Source of the DNA: Strobilurus pachycystidiatus
Lineage: Eukaryota > Basidiomycota > Agaricomycetes > Agaricales > Physalacriaceae
DNA length: 64,000 bases
Direction of reading: 5' to 3'
NCBI GenBank assembly: GCA_019915135.1
Contig: JAHLMK010000003.1
Location: 558,001-622,000, forward strand
Position numbers and translations under genes: made by a program. A model generated the notes under the pieces. The model was not told the origin of the DNA. It searched no databases and saw nothing but the letters and a program-made list of their open reading frames with translations. This document shows positions 41,072 through 53,319 of this stretch, piece after piece (the first letter of the stretch is position 1; every line of letters starts with the position of its first letter).

Positions 41072-43353
41072 ATGTGGTTTCCAGCCATCCTGCAGGCTGC
41101 CTTCTCCGTCGCACCATGGTTTCCTCACCCTCCAATGGTCACGTTGGACACCGCAACGGTGAGAGGAACCGCGTCGGGCGTGGTCCACCAATTTCTTGGA
41201 ATCCCTTTCGGAAAGCCGCCGTCAGTACCGTGCTCTACCTGCGGAGACTCAGCTCATAATATAGATACAGAACAGGAGATCTTCGCTTCAATCTTCCCCA
41301 AGCCGTGGATGCGTACTCCGGCACCATCAATGCAACTTTCTTCGGACCGGCCTGCCCGCAACAAGTTGGCTCGCCAATGAACGTGTCCGGTCTACCATCT
41401 GAGACTCTACAATATTTGAATCAAGCACCACCTCTTGTGGATGATGAAGACTGTGCGTACCTTCCTCAATCAAGCCGCTGTACTTCCGAGGGTCTCACAC
41501 TAACACTAATTTGTAGGCTTGACTATAAACGTGGTCAGACCCAATTCGATCACTACGGACGCCAACTTACTGCCGGTGCTAGTCGTAAGTACCTCCTGTT
41601 TACCAATGAAAGCGCATCACTGATAGCCGGTGCTGACAGTGGATCTATGGAGGTGCGATTTCCAGGCAGGCTCTTTATCATCGGCGACATTTGATTGTAA
41701 CATTATTCCTTGAAGGCGGCTTCGCAGAAGGCGGAACCGCCGCATACGATGGCAGTGTCATTGTCGAGCATTCTATGACCATGGGGCAGCCCATCATCTA
41801 TGTCTCAATGAACTATCGTCTTTCGGGTGCGCTAACTCCATGACATCGGCCAGCACGTACTGAGATCCATGTCCAGCATTTGGGTTTCTACCGGGCAAGG
41901 AAGTCAGGGAGGCCGGCGTTGGAAACCTGGGACTGCATGACCGTACGTCAGTACCGTGTCGAATGCAGCGCTTTGTCTAAATCTTCGTGGCGACATTCAG
42001 AGCGATTAGCCCTGCGATGGATCCAGAAGTATATCGAGCAATTTGGAGGCGATCCTCGGAAAGTCACGATGTATGTCCTTCCGGTAGAAATCTATGCCCA
42101 GTGCTAAGCGCTCCGAATGCAGCTGGGGCGAATCTGCTGGCGCAGTCTCCGTCGCTTGTCAGATGCTCATCAATGGGGGTGACACCGAAGGGCTGTTCAG
42201 AGCCGCGTTCATGCAGTCAGGCTCTCCGATCCCTAGCGGTGATATGGAACTTGGGCAAAAGTGTCAGCATATTCAAATCTGACCTTGTCGACTCGAGGCG
42301 GTTGCTGACACTTTGGGCAGACTATGATGCTCTTGTACGTAGGACAGGCTGCACGGCCTCTGTCGATAGCCTAGCCTGTCTTCGTGCATTGCCCTACAAG
42401 ACTTTAAAGGCGGCGGTTGACAAGTCGCCTGGTATATTTGACTATCAAGTACTCTCCGCTCATTCCGGTCAATAATTCGCCACTGACCTAACACGAAGGC
42501 GTTATCTCTGGCATACATGCCACGCACAGATGGCATCCTGTTTCCAGATCATTTACAACAGCTCGTGAAACAAGGCAAGATCGCGAATGTTTCTGTGGTC
42601 AGCGGTACGTGTCCCAAATTTCTGTTGTCAGCTCGCTTCTTACCTAGGTCGATGTGCATCTGTAGGTACCTGCGACGACGAGGGGACCCTGTTCTCCTTG
42701 TCTCAGCGGAACGTTACGTGAGTCAAGTATGGCCTCGCCTCGATTGTTACTGAGTCCCCACATCAGTACCGACAAGGACATGAAGGACTACATGCAGAAT
42801 GTCCTGTTTACGCAGATGCCGGAGTCTGATATCGATTTCTTGATGTCAATGTATACCGATACACTTCATGAGGGCTCTCCCTACCATACTGGCAGTGCCA
42901 ACGCGCTGACACCTCAGTATAAGCGCATAGCTTCTTTGCTGGGTGACTTTGTGTTTCAGGCTCCGCGGAGGTACTTCCTCTCAGCAATGTCAGGAAAGCA
43001 AAATGTCTACGCATACAGTAAGCAGTGTCCCAATTACGCTCCAGCTCACTAACGCGTATGCCTCAGCCCACAAGCGCTTCAAAGGCATTCCAATCCTTGG
43101 GTCGTTCCATTCAACCGACCTTCAGCTCAACAGTATCTACCCAGGCGGTGATATGCAGCCATATCTTATACGCTTCGTCAACACCTTGAATCCGAATGGT
43201 GGCGCGGATGCGGTTTGGCCCGAATGGACGTCCGAGTTTCCCAAGATGCTCTCGTTCAATGATGGTCTGGTGCAGGTGGACGTGACCGACGATACTTACA
43301 GGAAGGAGGCGATGGACGCTCTCACCGAATTGCTCCTCCAATATCCTGTATAA
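41072..43353 (+). CDS. Secreted type-B carboxylesterase/lipase A
   Basis: An alpha/beta-hydrolase of the Candida rugosa lipase type in many exons. It starts with a signal peptide (MWFPAILQAAFSVAPW), then [40 protein letters not shown] and GPACPQQ. The oxyanion segment is VWIYGGGFAEGGTA (41650-41750), then [15 protein letters not shown]. The catalytic serine is in WGESAGAVSV (near 42125), the acid in CDDEGTLFS (near 42675) and the histidine in LGSFHSTD (near 43100). All splice junctions followed are GT...AG and restore the family order, so the gene looks intact. The product hydrolyses ester substrates outside the cell; the substrate is unknown. It converges with the F-box gene, whose stop is only 37 bp away. 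A paralogue lies at 57588-59863. Confidence 0.88.
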
Positions 43354-43390
43354 TCTATCGAGCTAGTAGTACATGCTAAACACTGTTATT

Positions 43391-45267
43391 TCATGAATCC
43401 TCGTCATCGATGGTATACACTGTGTCAGAATTGTACATGAATTTGCCCACAAGCCCCGCGATCTCTCGAGTCTCCTCCACCCCCGGCCAGTACGCGAAGT
43501 CTACCTCGCTCGCGATCCACTCCAGCGGACGTCCGGCTTCCCTAAGAGCTAACGCCAACCTCCGGAGTTCATCAGAATTCCTCTGGCGCACTTGCAGGTC
43601 CACCGAGCTCGAATAATCATACCAATCTGAAGCGACCCTGTCTTCCGACATCATAGCAACGTATATGCCCCTCAACCGTGGACAGTCCCTCAATGGACGT
43701 CTAGACAAGATGTCAAGCATCGTCCCTAGGAAGACGGTGCATAACTTGGATTCGCCTGAGACATAAATCTCCTCCAACGCGGGTAAGCTGAGCAACGCCG
43801 TCTTCCACCACCCCGGACCCAGCTCGTCGTTCAGCGTAAACCTGACATCGATGACCTGGACATGAGTCATGAGGTTCGTGAACACTCTTCGCAAGAAACG
43901 GTGCCGGATGCGGTCACTGGCGCTGCTGAAGATGAGGGAGAAGCTAGCAGAGGGATGTGTAAAGTCGTCGAGGAGGATGGATATTCCAGAAGGCTCGACG
44001 TCTCTGACGCGGGTGTGATCGAGTCCGGCGATGATAGTGGTGTATTGGGAGCGGTTGCGTGCGCCAAAGGCATAGATTTTGAGAGCCTTGAGGCAGGTCC
44101 CTTTTGGGTGGCGAAGATATGATCGCAAGGGCGTGATAAAATCGTGCGAGAGGGGTAAGCTTTCGAGCATGCGGGGACGAGTGAATATATTTGTGCTGCG
44201 GGGAATGACAAGACTAGTCAGGAGTTCCCGAAGTGAGGGTAGGGCACCGGTGAGGGACAGAATGCGGAGATGAGGGAGATGGATGAGGGGCGCGGGCCTG
44301 AAAAGTGACTCGCGCATAGTGATTTCCTTCTCTATCTTGAGGACCTCCAAGTCGTGTAGCCGTGTGAGGCAGTCCCATAGTTCGAGTTGGTCGCAGGAGG
44401 TTGCGTGAGGGCTCGATACGAGAGCAAGCTCGGTGATGGAGGGCGAGAGGGAGTGTAAAGGGACCTCAATATTCTCAAGACTAAGGTGTTGGAGATCAAC
44501 AAGCGATGCGACCCAGACAGGATCGAGGGCGATCTCCGTCGCGTCGTCTGTAGCAACACGAGATAACAGGGTGAGCGACGTGAGTTGCTGGACTCCCTGC
44601 TCCCGCAGGACACGGAGGATCTCCACGAGCATGTCTCTCCCTATGTGCTCGAGACGGAGGGACGCAAGACGTGTGTAGAGACCGAAATCCACGAAATATG
44701 AAACCCATTTATGTGTGGTCTCGTACTTTGGCCACGATTGCTGGTACAAGCTCAGAGGCCACGATCCTGATCTGCGTATGTGGGTGAATGAATGTAGCCT
44801 GTGGTCGTAAAATGATTCTGCGACATCGATAAAAGACCACAGAAAGCCATCAGACATGATGAGGTTATACCACCTCCGGCAGACGAGCATGATACGCGAC
44901 CAGGACAGGTTCCCTCTGAAAAACTCGACCCTGGAAAGACAGTAGGTCCGAAATATGCGCGTTACAACGTCATCGGGGAGGCTATGAAATGCTGAGAGGG
45001 TGCCACGATGACTCTGAATCGTGCAGAGGACGCGATAGAGGTCTTTGACGGCGCCATCAAGCGCTCTAATTGACGTTTCCTCGGCTGCAAGTTGGGGTAG
45101 GTGCCTATGGAGGGAGTCCAGCACAGTAGCAATAGGGCTAGGGATTTATCAACAAATTAGGAGCGATTCTCAGAAGGACGTAGTCCGAATTTTTACCTTG
45201 CATCCTTTGTCAGTGTCGGCTGAGCCACAAGAAATTCATGGTAGTTGTCGACAATCTCCATGAGCAT
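43391..45267 (-). CDS. F-box protein with leucine-rich C-terminal part (605 aa)
   Basis: The main exon is 45137-43391 and a short first exon 45267-45197 (MLMEIVDNYHEFLVAQPTLT), joined across a 59-nt intron in phase. The F-box is at SAFHSLPDDVVTRIFRTYC ... WSRIMLVCRRWYNLI, with FLWSFIDV after it, as in the large F-box family of Agaricomycetes. The rest (about 400 aa) has leucine-rich pieces (LASLRLEHIG, LQHLSLENIEV, LHDLEVLKIEK, LPHLRILSLTG) and ends in an acidic tail. Such proteins recruit targets to SCF ubiquitin ligases. The target is unknown. An earlier start is possible, because the frame is open for about 90 bases upstream of the ATG. Confidence 0.8.
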
Positions 45268-46453
45268 ACCTCCTAGGACATCGATATCGTGGTTCAGGCT
45301 GGGGGGATGGTGGTCGGAGGGATAGCTGCGGCGTCGGTCTCCTTTCTTGGCAAAGTCGGCAATTCGGCCTATCAGTATTCCCCCGCCCTACTTCCGAGAC
45401 TTTCGCCAACAAGTTGACCTGGAAAGGCATCGGGCAAGAAGCATACGGTATAAAACATCCTTGAGACTCGATGAAGAGAGGTTCTTCGCCTTCCGTCGAC
45501 CGTCAACCCTGGTACCAAGTCAAAGCAATAGCGGCAAGGGATGTTCGGTATGGAGGATCGCGTAGCAACGTCGATCGCGATCAAAGCTCTACCAAATATT
45601 TGTTCCGTGCATCCTTTCATCTTGCCGCCATGAGTCCACCCGATCCCGACGCGCCGCCCGCTTGTGTTACATCCTACAAGTCAATAACGCACTTTCCAGG
45701 TGAACTTGAAGCAAGGGTGCACAGAAAAATACACAAGTACGCGCAATTCTAACAATGTTTATCGACCAAAGCTCATGGATCTTCCCTAGAAAGTACTGCC
45801 GCTCTTGAAAATGTTTTGAGCCTTTTGATTGCCTCATAAGGGATCTGGTACGCTTGACCTGCTATTCTTACACCACCCGCCAACAGTCTTCTACCAGCGA
45901 CTTTTTCAAACCCAGCATCGTGCAACGGGCCGGCCTTTTGTGCGTGAAACCAGACGTCAAGGCCACGTTCTACCCCTTCCCGACTTCCCCGGATCCTCTT
46001 GCCTCTCTTAATGTCCGCCGTCGAAAGCTTCGGCTGTCATCCGACCGCCAGGATTGAGTTGGTCGACACAAGGACACACTTCGAATGTTCCCGCACCGCT
46101 AGCATTGCCATTGTCCCCTCCATTATCGATGCTTCCAATCTGGATTTCCCAGCTCACCCCGCGGCACTCTCAGTCCAAAAATGTCGCCATTAGTCTCGCC
46201 AGATGATCGCGGCCCCCGCGTGTGCAGCGTCCTCATGTACGTGTTTCTTACCAAGATTGTATTTGACCATTCGGAAGATGACCGACACACAGAGACTGGT
46301 GGGGACGGGTGGCATCAATGCAGGCATTTGACCGTGATCCGAAATGTTGAACGGAGGGAATTGTCTGGATAACCGGCGGCTGTTCACACGTTATGTGAAG
46401 CGCGGGACCTGGGTTGCTGTTTACCTTCATCGTCGATTTTGGGCCTCTCACGG
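45268..46453. other. Intergenic between divergent F-box and GH16 genes
   Basis: About 1.2 kb with several short plus-strand frames (for example at 45630-45700 and 45854-46057) that may belong to a spliced leader of the GH16 gene or to nothing. No domain was recognised. Confidence 0.4.
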
Positions 46454-48723
46454 ATGGCGAACAACTCACGCTCACGCTCGACGCCGATGGAGTCTGGCGT
46501 CCGGGGGTATCCTGGTGGCCCACGGGCTCCTCGCACGTCCCCTGCTGGGCAGTACTATCAAGCACGCAGTCCACCACAGCGCTCGGCGTCTGCTGCCAGT
46601 GATCAACATGGGAGAGGCGCCATAGCGCAAGGCGTTGCCACGGGTGCCATCGGGGGTGCATACGGGCCATATTCGGTGTGTTATCCTCCGTCGTGCTTTA
46701 CAATGCACGAGCCTCACGTTTTGTAGTACCACCACTACCAACAGCCCGCGACAATGTACAATACGGCCCGATTTAGCGCGCCGTCAGATGGATCCTCGGC
46801 GCCTGGAAGTCCCAGCAAAACGCCTGTCGCAAACACCTCGACCGTGCCAGCGTACTTGTGGGATAAGGATCCCGACCTCGACGACGCCCTTCATAATCCT
46901 GATCCGATACGGGATGCTAGACTCGATACCTCCTTCACCCTTTTCTCTGGGCGAGGTTGGATGAACGTTAGTGCTCTTGTGTTGATCCTCGTCGGCCTCA
47001 TAACGCTCTTTGCTGGGTTCCCCATTATCTCCCACTACACTCGCCATACCAGAACGATACCCGGTTTCAATTTGGGTGGTATCAATGGTTCTGGACAGAT
47101 CCCCGACCTTCCTGGGCTTCCTAATCTCATCGACGATGACACACCGAAGGATGCGTACTCGAGAACCGGGCTCGACGGCCACAAATATATTCTTGTTTTC
47201 AGCGATGAATTCAATTCAGACGGGCGGACATTCTATCCCGGCGAGGATCCTTTCTGGGAGGCAGCTGATCTCCACTATTGGCCCACTGGTGATCTCGAGT
47301 GGTATGATCCTAGCGTGAGTATTGGTCGTCTGCACACACCTATGATAATGAGACCTCTCAATGTAGGCTATAACGACGAAAGATGGCAAGCTTCAGATTA
47401 CCATATCAATGGAAAATATCCACGACCTCAACTGGAAATCTGGTCAGTTATGTATTCTTGTCGTAATCGTTTTGCGTCTGAAACAGACGCCAGGCATGCT
47501 GACCTCGTGGAATAAACTCTGTTTCACGACTGCGTATGTCGAGGTCTCTGTTAGTATGCCCGGCTCTCCCAAAGCCCCGGGCTTATGGCCAGGTCAGCCC
47601 GTCTTTCTTTACCTACGTCAGTGCTATTAATGACTTCGATTCCTTACAGGCGCATGGTTGATGGGAAATCTGGTTGATAACTTCCTCGCATTCGCACGTG
47701 CACTCAAAGCTGATACTATTCTCGTTTAGGGTCGTGCAGGCTATGGCGCTAGCACAGAAGGAATGTGGCCTTACAGCTACGACACCTGTGACCTCGGGAC
47801 CTTCCCGAACCAAACTACTGCCAATGGCGAGCCAGCTGCAGCTCTCACCGGGTCCGACTTTGGCGATCCGATCAGTTTTCTTCCCGGACAGCGCTTGTCA
47901 GCGTGTACTTGTCCCGGTGGTGACCATCCTGGGCCTTCGGTCAGCACTGGGCGAGGTGTACCCGAAATCGATATCCTCGAGCACCAAATCGACACGTCCA
48001 TCTGGCAGGGCGAGGTCTCTCAGAGCTACCAAGTGGCGCCTTTCAACTATCAGTACCAGTTCAACAACGCCAGTACGGCGACCACAGTGTATGACGACTC
48101 GATAACGGATTTCAACTTCTACAAAGGCGGACAGTACCAACAGGCTGTCTCCGCTGTGACGTTGATTGACGAAACGTTCTATAACGACCAAGCGTACGGG
48201 ACGTATGGTATGGAATGGTACTCGAACCCGAGCGATCGCAGTGATGGGTTTATTGAATGGGTCAGCGATGGACAGCCCAGTTGGAAGATCACTCCGGACA
48301 CCATTGGTGCTGACGCCACCGCGGAGATCAGTGCCCGCCTGATATCTGAGGAACCCATGGTCAGTAGCCCACCACCACTTGCTTGAATTTTGTCTAATCG
48401 ACCCGGATAGTACTTGATCTTCAACCTGGGAATGTCACCCTCGTTCCAGGCGCAGGATTTCGAACACCTCGTTTTTCCCAGCACGATGTACATTGACTAT
48501 GTGCGCGTATATCAACGTACGGGAACGTCGCAAGGATTGACGTGTGACCCGCCGAATCGACCGACATGGAACTATATCAACAAGTGCGCACAGAACGGCC
48601 ATCCGAATCCTTCTTCACTGACGATCGCCTAGTCACCTGAATGCCTACTCAGATCCTAATCTGACAACATGGGACCTGGCGGGCTACGATTTCCCTCGAA
48701 ATTCGCTGTATGACGGTTGCTAG
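46454..48723 (+). CDS. KRE6/SKN1-type beta-glucan synthesis protein (GH16, 633 aa)
   Basis: Exons 46454-46675, 46727-47314, 47367-47442, 47494-47592, 47650-47672, 47730-48359, 48411-48583 and 48633-48723; lengths and phases close exactly. The N-terminal cytoplasmic tail is Ser/Pro/Gly-rich. A single membrane segment ([20 protein letters not shown]) makes it a type II membrane protein. The luminal domain carries [45 protein letters not shown] then [27 protein letters not shown], the catalytic-type motif EIDILE and, near the end, [12 protein letters not shown]. These are hallmarks of the SKN1/KRE6 family (PF03935), needed for cell-wall beta-1,6-glucan. A 23-nt exon encodes AWLMGNL. Converges with the copper-fist gene. 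Confidence 0.95.
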
Positions 48724-49207
48724 AAAGAGTTGTCACAACGGTTGTTTGTCTGGGAACGGCTGCAACCCTTTCTCATTTACACTGCAAAAAGCGCTCCAAG
48801 CGTCCGACTTCAACTCCGCACGGCAGAGGATGAGAGCAGAAACGAGAGTGAAGCGGGCGGAGCGACACGATGGTGATTGACGACATTGACATGTACCATG
48901 GACAATCAAGTAATGAGTACTACTAGCGTAATAGGACATTGACTACGTCTCCAAAAGGCTTTGTAATCTTATAATGTCGTTGTCATATATACTACTGCAG
49001 CGACTCTCACACATAACTTAAAGAGCGATGAGAGTTGTACACGACGCTGAGATCTGAGACCGTAGCCACAAGCCACGTCGTAAACAAGCGCCCTCGAAGA
49101 AGTACACAAATATTCCTGAGTAGATACAGACGCCCCCCTACCTCGTAAATAACTATAATGTACAATTTCAGCATTTGCAAATCGCAAGCCCAAAGAAATG
49201 AAACTAA
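48724..49207. other. Shared 3' flank of convergent genes
   Basis: No coding sequence seen between the GH16 stop and the copper-fist stop. Confidence 0.5.
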
Positions 49208-50637
49208 TCAACGCGCGCAGCACGACTTGGGTGCAGGCACTTCCACAACAGGTACTTGTTCTGTTTCCTTCTCCTTCTCGCCATGCTCCCCACAACACCC
49301 CCCACACGCACCTCCACATCCACAGCTCCCATCCGGACACCCACACTTCCCGCCACAACACAGCTTCGGCAACTTCACCGGCGCAGGCGCACCACCGTAC
49401 ACCCCAACGCGCGACGGATCGATCTGAATCCCCAGCCCCACAAGCGCCTTCGGCGGCTCAGGCAGCTTCGCAGCGAGCGCGAAGAAATCATGCAGCAACC
49501 CGGACCCCGAAGCGGGGAGCGCGATGCCCTGCGTATTATCCACACACGTCCTACAGGCGCCGTCGGTGCACGCCCCGTGCTCTGGCAGCGCATGCTCCGG
49601 CCCGCGATGCTCGACACACCCAGGACACCCACACTCCACGCCGCACGTACAGCCCGAGCCGGCAATTGAGGTGATTTCGCTGATGGAGGGCATGGTCGCG
49701 AACGTTGGTACGTGGTCGACGCCCTGGAATTCTGGGATGTGGATGGGTGGGAGCTGGACCGGTTCATGGGTATGGGTATGCGCATGGACGTGGGCATGCA
49801 CATGGGAGTGAGGAAGGGAGTGAGTACATTTGGCACTGGCAGTGGGTTGGGAAGCCTGTTCTTGTTCCTGACTGTCATGTGTGTGCTTTCGGCGCTTTCG
49901 ATGGGGACTGTTGGGCCGTGCAATGACCCTCGCCTTGGGCGGCTGGGAGGGTTTATCTGGTCCGTCCGACTGTCGCTCGAACATCTCCGCTGCCCGCACC
50001 AGCACATCAAGACCCGAGGAGTCTAAGGCGGACTGCTGGCATCTGCAGTTCCGTGGATTCTTGCACGTACACGAATTCAGTAGAGAGCTCACTGTTAGAC
50101 TGTGAGACATGGTGTGAGATGCACATTGAACGAAAGCGGTTACCTAGCTGGCGCGTATCCGCCGGCGGCGACACGGTCGACTGGAGCGCATCCTTGAGTC
50201 CATTGGGCAGCGCTGGCACGATTGGGATGAAACGCTTCTCTGTATAACACGTCAGGGTCAACCCAGTCGGACAGCCACAGTCCTATGACGCACGTTTACT
50301 GCCAGATGCGACAGCAGGCGCTTTACTGGGTCCTGCCTCGTCCTTGCCATTATTGCAGTTGCATTTCGAGTGCACCCGCCGAGACTGCCGGAGCTGGCGG
50401 CACTTTTCGCACTGGGAGATGGGCCGCCCTTTTTTCTTGATCTCGTACAACGGGCGATCCGTATGGGCGCAGGAAGAGGACCGGTGCCCTTTGATGCACG
50501 ACTCGCTGTAGGCTATGAGATAGCGATCACACCAGGACGGAGGACCACGAACCAAGCGAATTTCTGGTCGTTCACGAAGACCTGACAAAGTCTATGAGCG
50601 CGACGAAGACTCCTCCAGCATGTAGAGTGCGTACCAT
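49208..50637 (-). CDS. Copper-fist transcription factor (407 aa)
   Basis: Minus-strand exons 50637-50635 (just the ATG), 50581-50553, 50505-50294, 50239-50144 and 50091-49208 give 407 aa. Residues 1-50 form a textbook copper fist: MVFVNDQKFACESCIKGHRS, then SSCAHTDRPLYEIKKKGRP, QCEKCRQLR and VHSKCNC, with zinc ligands C-C-C-H and the KGRP minor-groove motif. The remainder has a His-rich segment (HSHVHAHVHAHTHTH) and three Cys clusters (CTCGVECGCPGC; CTDGACRTC; CCGGKCGCPDGSCGC), the last ending near the C-terminus. Yeast ACE1/MAC1 and fission yeast CUF1 use such Cys clusters to bind copper(I) and switch activity. The gene is probably a regulator of copper uptake or detoxification; which of the two cannot be told. 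Confidence 0.93.
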
Positions 50638-51533
50638 GGCGGTATCGTCCTCCAACAAAGCGGTGAGCGCCCAGTAAATGAGGGGAGCTGGTCCGATGAT
50701 GGGGATTTGAGGCTGATGGTGGTGGTCTTAACAAGAGTTACATTCAGGCACGCCAATTGCCGCCGACATCCATCTCCCGGCATTCGCCTCGAATGCGTTC
50801 TAACTTCTTACTTCTCAGACGCTCTTGGCAATGCCAATTCGCCTCTCCGAGCAATTTGCGCGCGGCTAGAAGAGTTGCCAAGGCATAAACAGCGCTTCGC
50901 CACACTCTCCGGGCGGTGGAATCGTGCCATGCGATAACGCTAGTCTGATCAGCTGGAAGCTGTATGTGACCTCAGGCTCTTTCTTGAACCAGGTTTAGTA
51001 TCTTGATACACAACACGTTAAAGATATCTAACACGTTTTGGAGACAGCTGATGGATTTCGTTGTGCAACTGACTATTCACGTTATGCTCTGGCCCTCGCC
51101 ACCAGCAAACCGTGTTACCCAAAAACCTAAGCCTCCAATCAAAGCTCAGATTCCAATTCATGATCAACTCGCCTTCAAGTTCATCCGTATACGTATACCC
51201 TTTGCCTCCCCCGAGGCAATCTTCAGTCGATGCGGGGCTGTGATCATCAGCAGAAGTAGCCTAAGCTAACCCTCAAGTTCCGGAATGAATCCATGCTTTC
51301 TGAAACTTGGATAGTAATGGCTCATGAACGAATTCACGATCTGATGTTGTGAGACTTTTTGGCGAGATGTATTCAACGGTAGCATGCTCTGGTTTGATTC
51401 ATTTCGGACGCTTATCTGGCATCCCGCTAAAGTGAGGTGAAGTATCCCATCGCAGGCGACTTGCGATGACGCTCCGGACTCGGTATTCATCTTACATGCT
51501 AGTAAGTAACTCTTCCCGCCAAGACGATGGACG
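50638..51533. other. Intergenic, nothing recognised
   Basis: Promoter side of the copper-fist gene, then low-information sequence. A 76-codon plus-strand frame at 50707-50937 has no recognisable domain. Confidence 0.4.
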
Positions 51534-51780
51534 GATACGATCCCACATGTGGAATAGGCGTAGCTGGGCCCCCAAGGATTTGGAAGTTAGACCTCCAAGA
51601 AGTCAAGCGTTATGCTGTCGAAGCAAACAATACTTTTGTCTTTGGGGCAATCACGATCCCTTGGCGAGACTGATACGATCCTACATATGAAATAGGCGTG
51701 GCTAAGCCAACGATCTAGAAGTTAGACCTCCACAAAGTCAAAGACAATGCCGTCGAAGCGAGCAATACTTGTCTTTCAGG
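51534..51780 (+). repeat. Two diverged direct repeats, period about 138 bp
   Basis: Unit 1 begins GATACGATCCCACATGTGGA (51534), unit 2 GATACGATCCTACATATGAA (51672). Both continue through GAATAGGCGT/AAATAGGCGT, AGAAGTTAGACCTCCA-like strings and a final AATACTT..GTCTT. Roughly 75-80% identical by eye. Confidence 0.65.
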
Positions 51781-51929
51781 CGAACACGAGGAATTTGAAG
51801 AGCAAAGTCTGGAAGAAATTGTGTCCTCGGGCGTGAATAGCATTGTTACAACTAGAAAGATACAGAGAGAAGAGGTTAAACGCTGTGCCGACGGCGTTAG
51901 GTTATATCTGCATGTGCATATGCAAAAAT

Positions 51930-52880
51930 CAACGTACGTGTCATCTGGAAAGGACGGAATGAGCGAATGAAGACTTAGACTGGGAGATGTACTGAACGCA
52001 CCATCGTAATGCCATTGCGTCTGGAGAAGAGGTGATTCAGCACGATGCCACGCAAAACGAGTCGCCGATGGGAGTCGGACTTTCCACATGCATATGGAAG
52101 GATGAGGCGCACCTTCTTGGGATTGTCAGGCGCGTGACGGATATAGCGGTCATTGTCAGGCGGTCTAGCAGGATATTCAGGACGTGTCCAGTGAAAGTAG
52201 TTCCACCATTATTACCGTTCCTTCTTCTAAGAGATGGATAAGGGATTAGAGAGGCAGAAAGAAGGTGTAGAATGAATCGCGACGTGCCTTGCATGAAGCG
52301 AGCATGCTTTGTAGGGTTACACAGACGGCGATGACGCTGAGAACGGGGGACCACTCGTTGCCCAGGATAGAGGCGCATATCTTGGAAAGGGGTGAGATTC
52401 ATCGATGAAGTAGGAATTGTGGCGCCGTACATGTCCATTCGAGTATACATGCTATATCATTGATAACTGGTCATCAATATGTGTGGTGAACATACAGCCA
52501 ATCGAACGCACCGGATGCACAGGGGAGGTCTTGCCCTGGTTCGCGTCAACGACAAACTGCACCGCCGGGGACGATATGGGGTAGTCCTTGTCGAATCTGA
52601 ACAGCAGCGTAAAGACCTCGCCCTGGATCACTGTACTGATGAGCGTGTCTCGCCGGATCGCAGGAAAGGAGAGACCTGGTACAGCGACTCGCCCATGACC
52701 TCGATCGTGAACTGCCACGATGCAAAGTCGTCCGCCTTGAGTAGGTTTATGCCTGTCATTGCGACGTGAGTTGTGGGTGCGTCGGGGGCGGGCGGGATGT
52801 AGGCGCGCACCGACGGGACAGCCGTCATTGTTGATTTCGGTGAGCTCTTTGGCTAGTCGTCGAGCGGAGATTGAGGCCAT
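51930..52880 (-). CDS. Ubiquitin-conjugating enzyme E2, UBE2W-like
   Basis: Minus-strand exons 52880-52811, 52752-52676, 52622-52512, 52451-52431, 52380-52288, 52226-52216, 52164-52113, 52020-52002 and a last one from 51944. Spliced, it reads MASISARRLAKELTEINND, GINLLKADDFASWQFTIEVM, GESLYQGEVFTLLFRFDKDY, PISSPAVQF, PVHPHVYSNGHICASILG, NEWSPVLSVIAVCVTLQSML and RYIRHAPDNPKKTQWHYDDD. The HPHVYSNGHIC segment with active-site Cys and the NDRYIR..APDNPK..WHYDD tail match the UBE2W/Ubc16 class, which places ubiquitin on protein N-termini. An 11-nt exon (52216-52226) and a GC...AG intron (donor AAG|GCACGT at 52287) are needed and both restore the family sequence. The final codons are uncertain: members usually stop soon after DDDT, while the frame here runs on to 51715. 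Confidence 0.88.
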
Positions 52881-53319
52881 ATATGATGGGCCACAACACC
52901 TCGTAGATGGAGGTTACAGCAAGCGGCAGTGCAGCTGTCCCTGCCTCGATCAGGCTCCAGCCAAGCACAGCCAAACTCGATCGGCTATATAAGGCCTGAT
53001 TGATCTTTTTTTCCTTCTTCAATGTCATTTGCTTCTCCGCTTATAGAGTCACTTGTATTCCATGCTACAGGGACGTACAGGCGCTCGCGGAGACGTAGAG
53101 TAACCCTCTGGCGCCGCACGGCGAGGGGCGCATCATCAGTAGTGCCTCTTGACGCGGCTTCTTTGGTACAATTTTGCTTCGTCGAATGCTATATCTTCCA
53201 GATATCATCTTCTTCCGACTCCCATGGCTCGCGTTCCTTTACTCGTATCGCTCCATACTCGCCGCGATCCGTCATTTACGAAAACCGATGGGTGCACGTC
53301 GCGTCACTATCCTAGAAAA
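52881..53319. other. Upstream region of the E2 gene
   Basis: A TATATAAGG string at 52985-52993 (plus strand) and pyrimidine-rich runs; no gene recognised. Confidence 0.4.

Noticed and set aside
49198..49674. Plus-strand frames opposite the copper-fist gene
   Set aside because: Shadows of the Cys/His-rich minus-strand exon.
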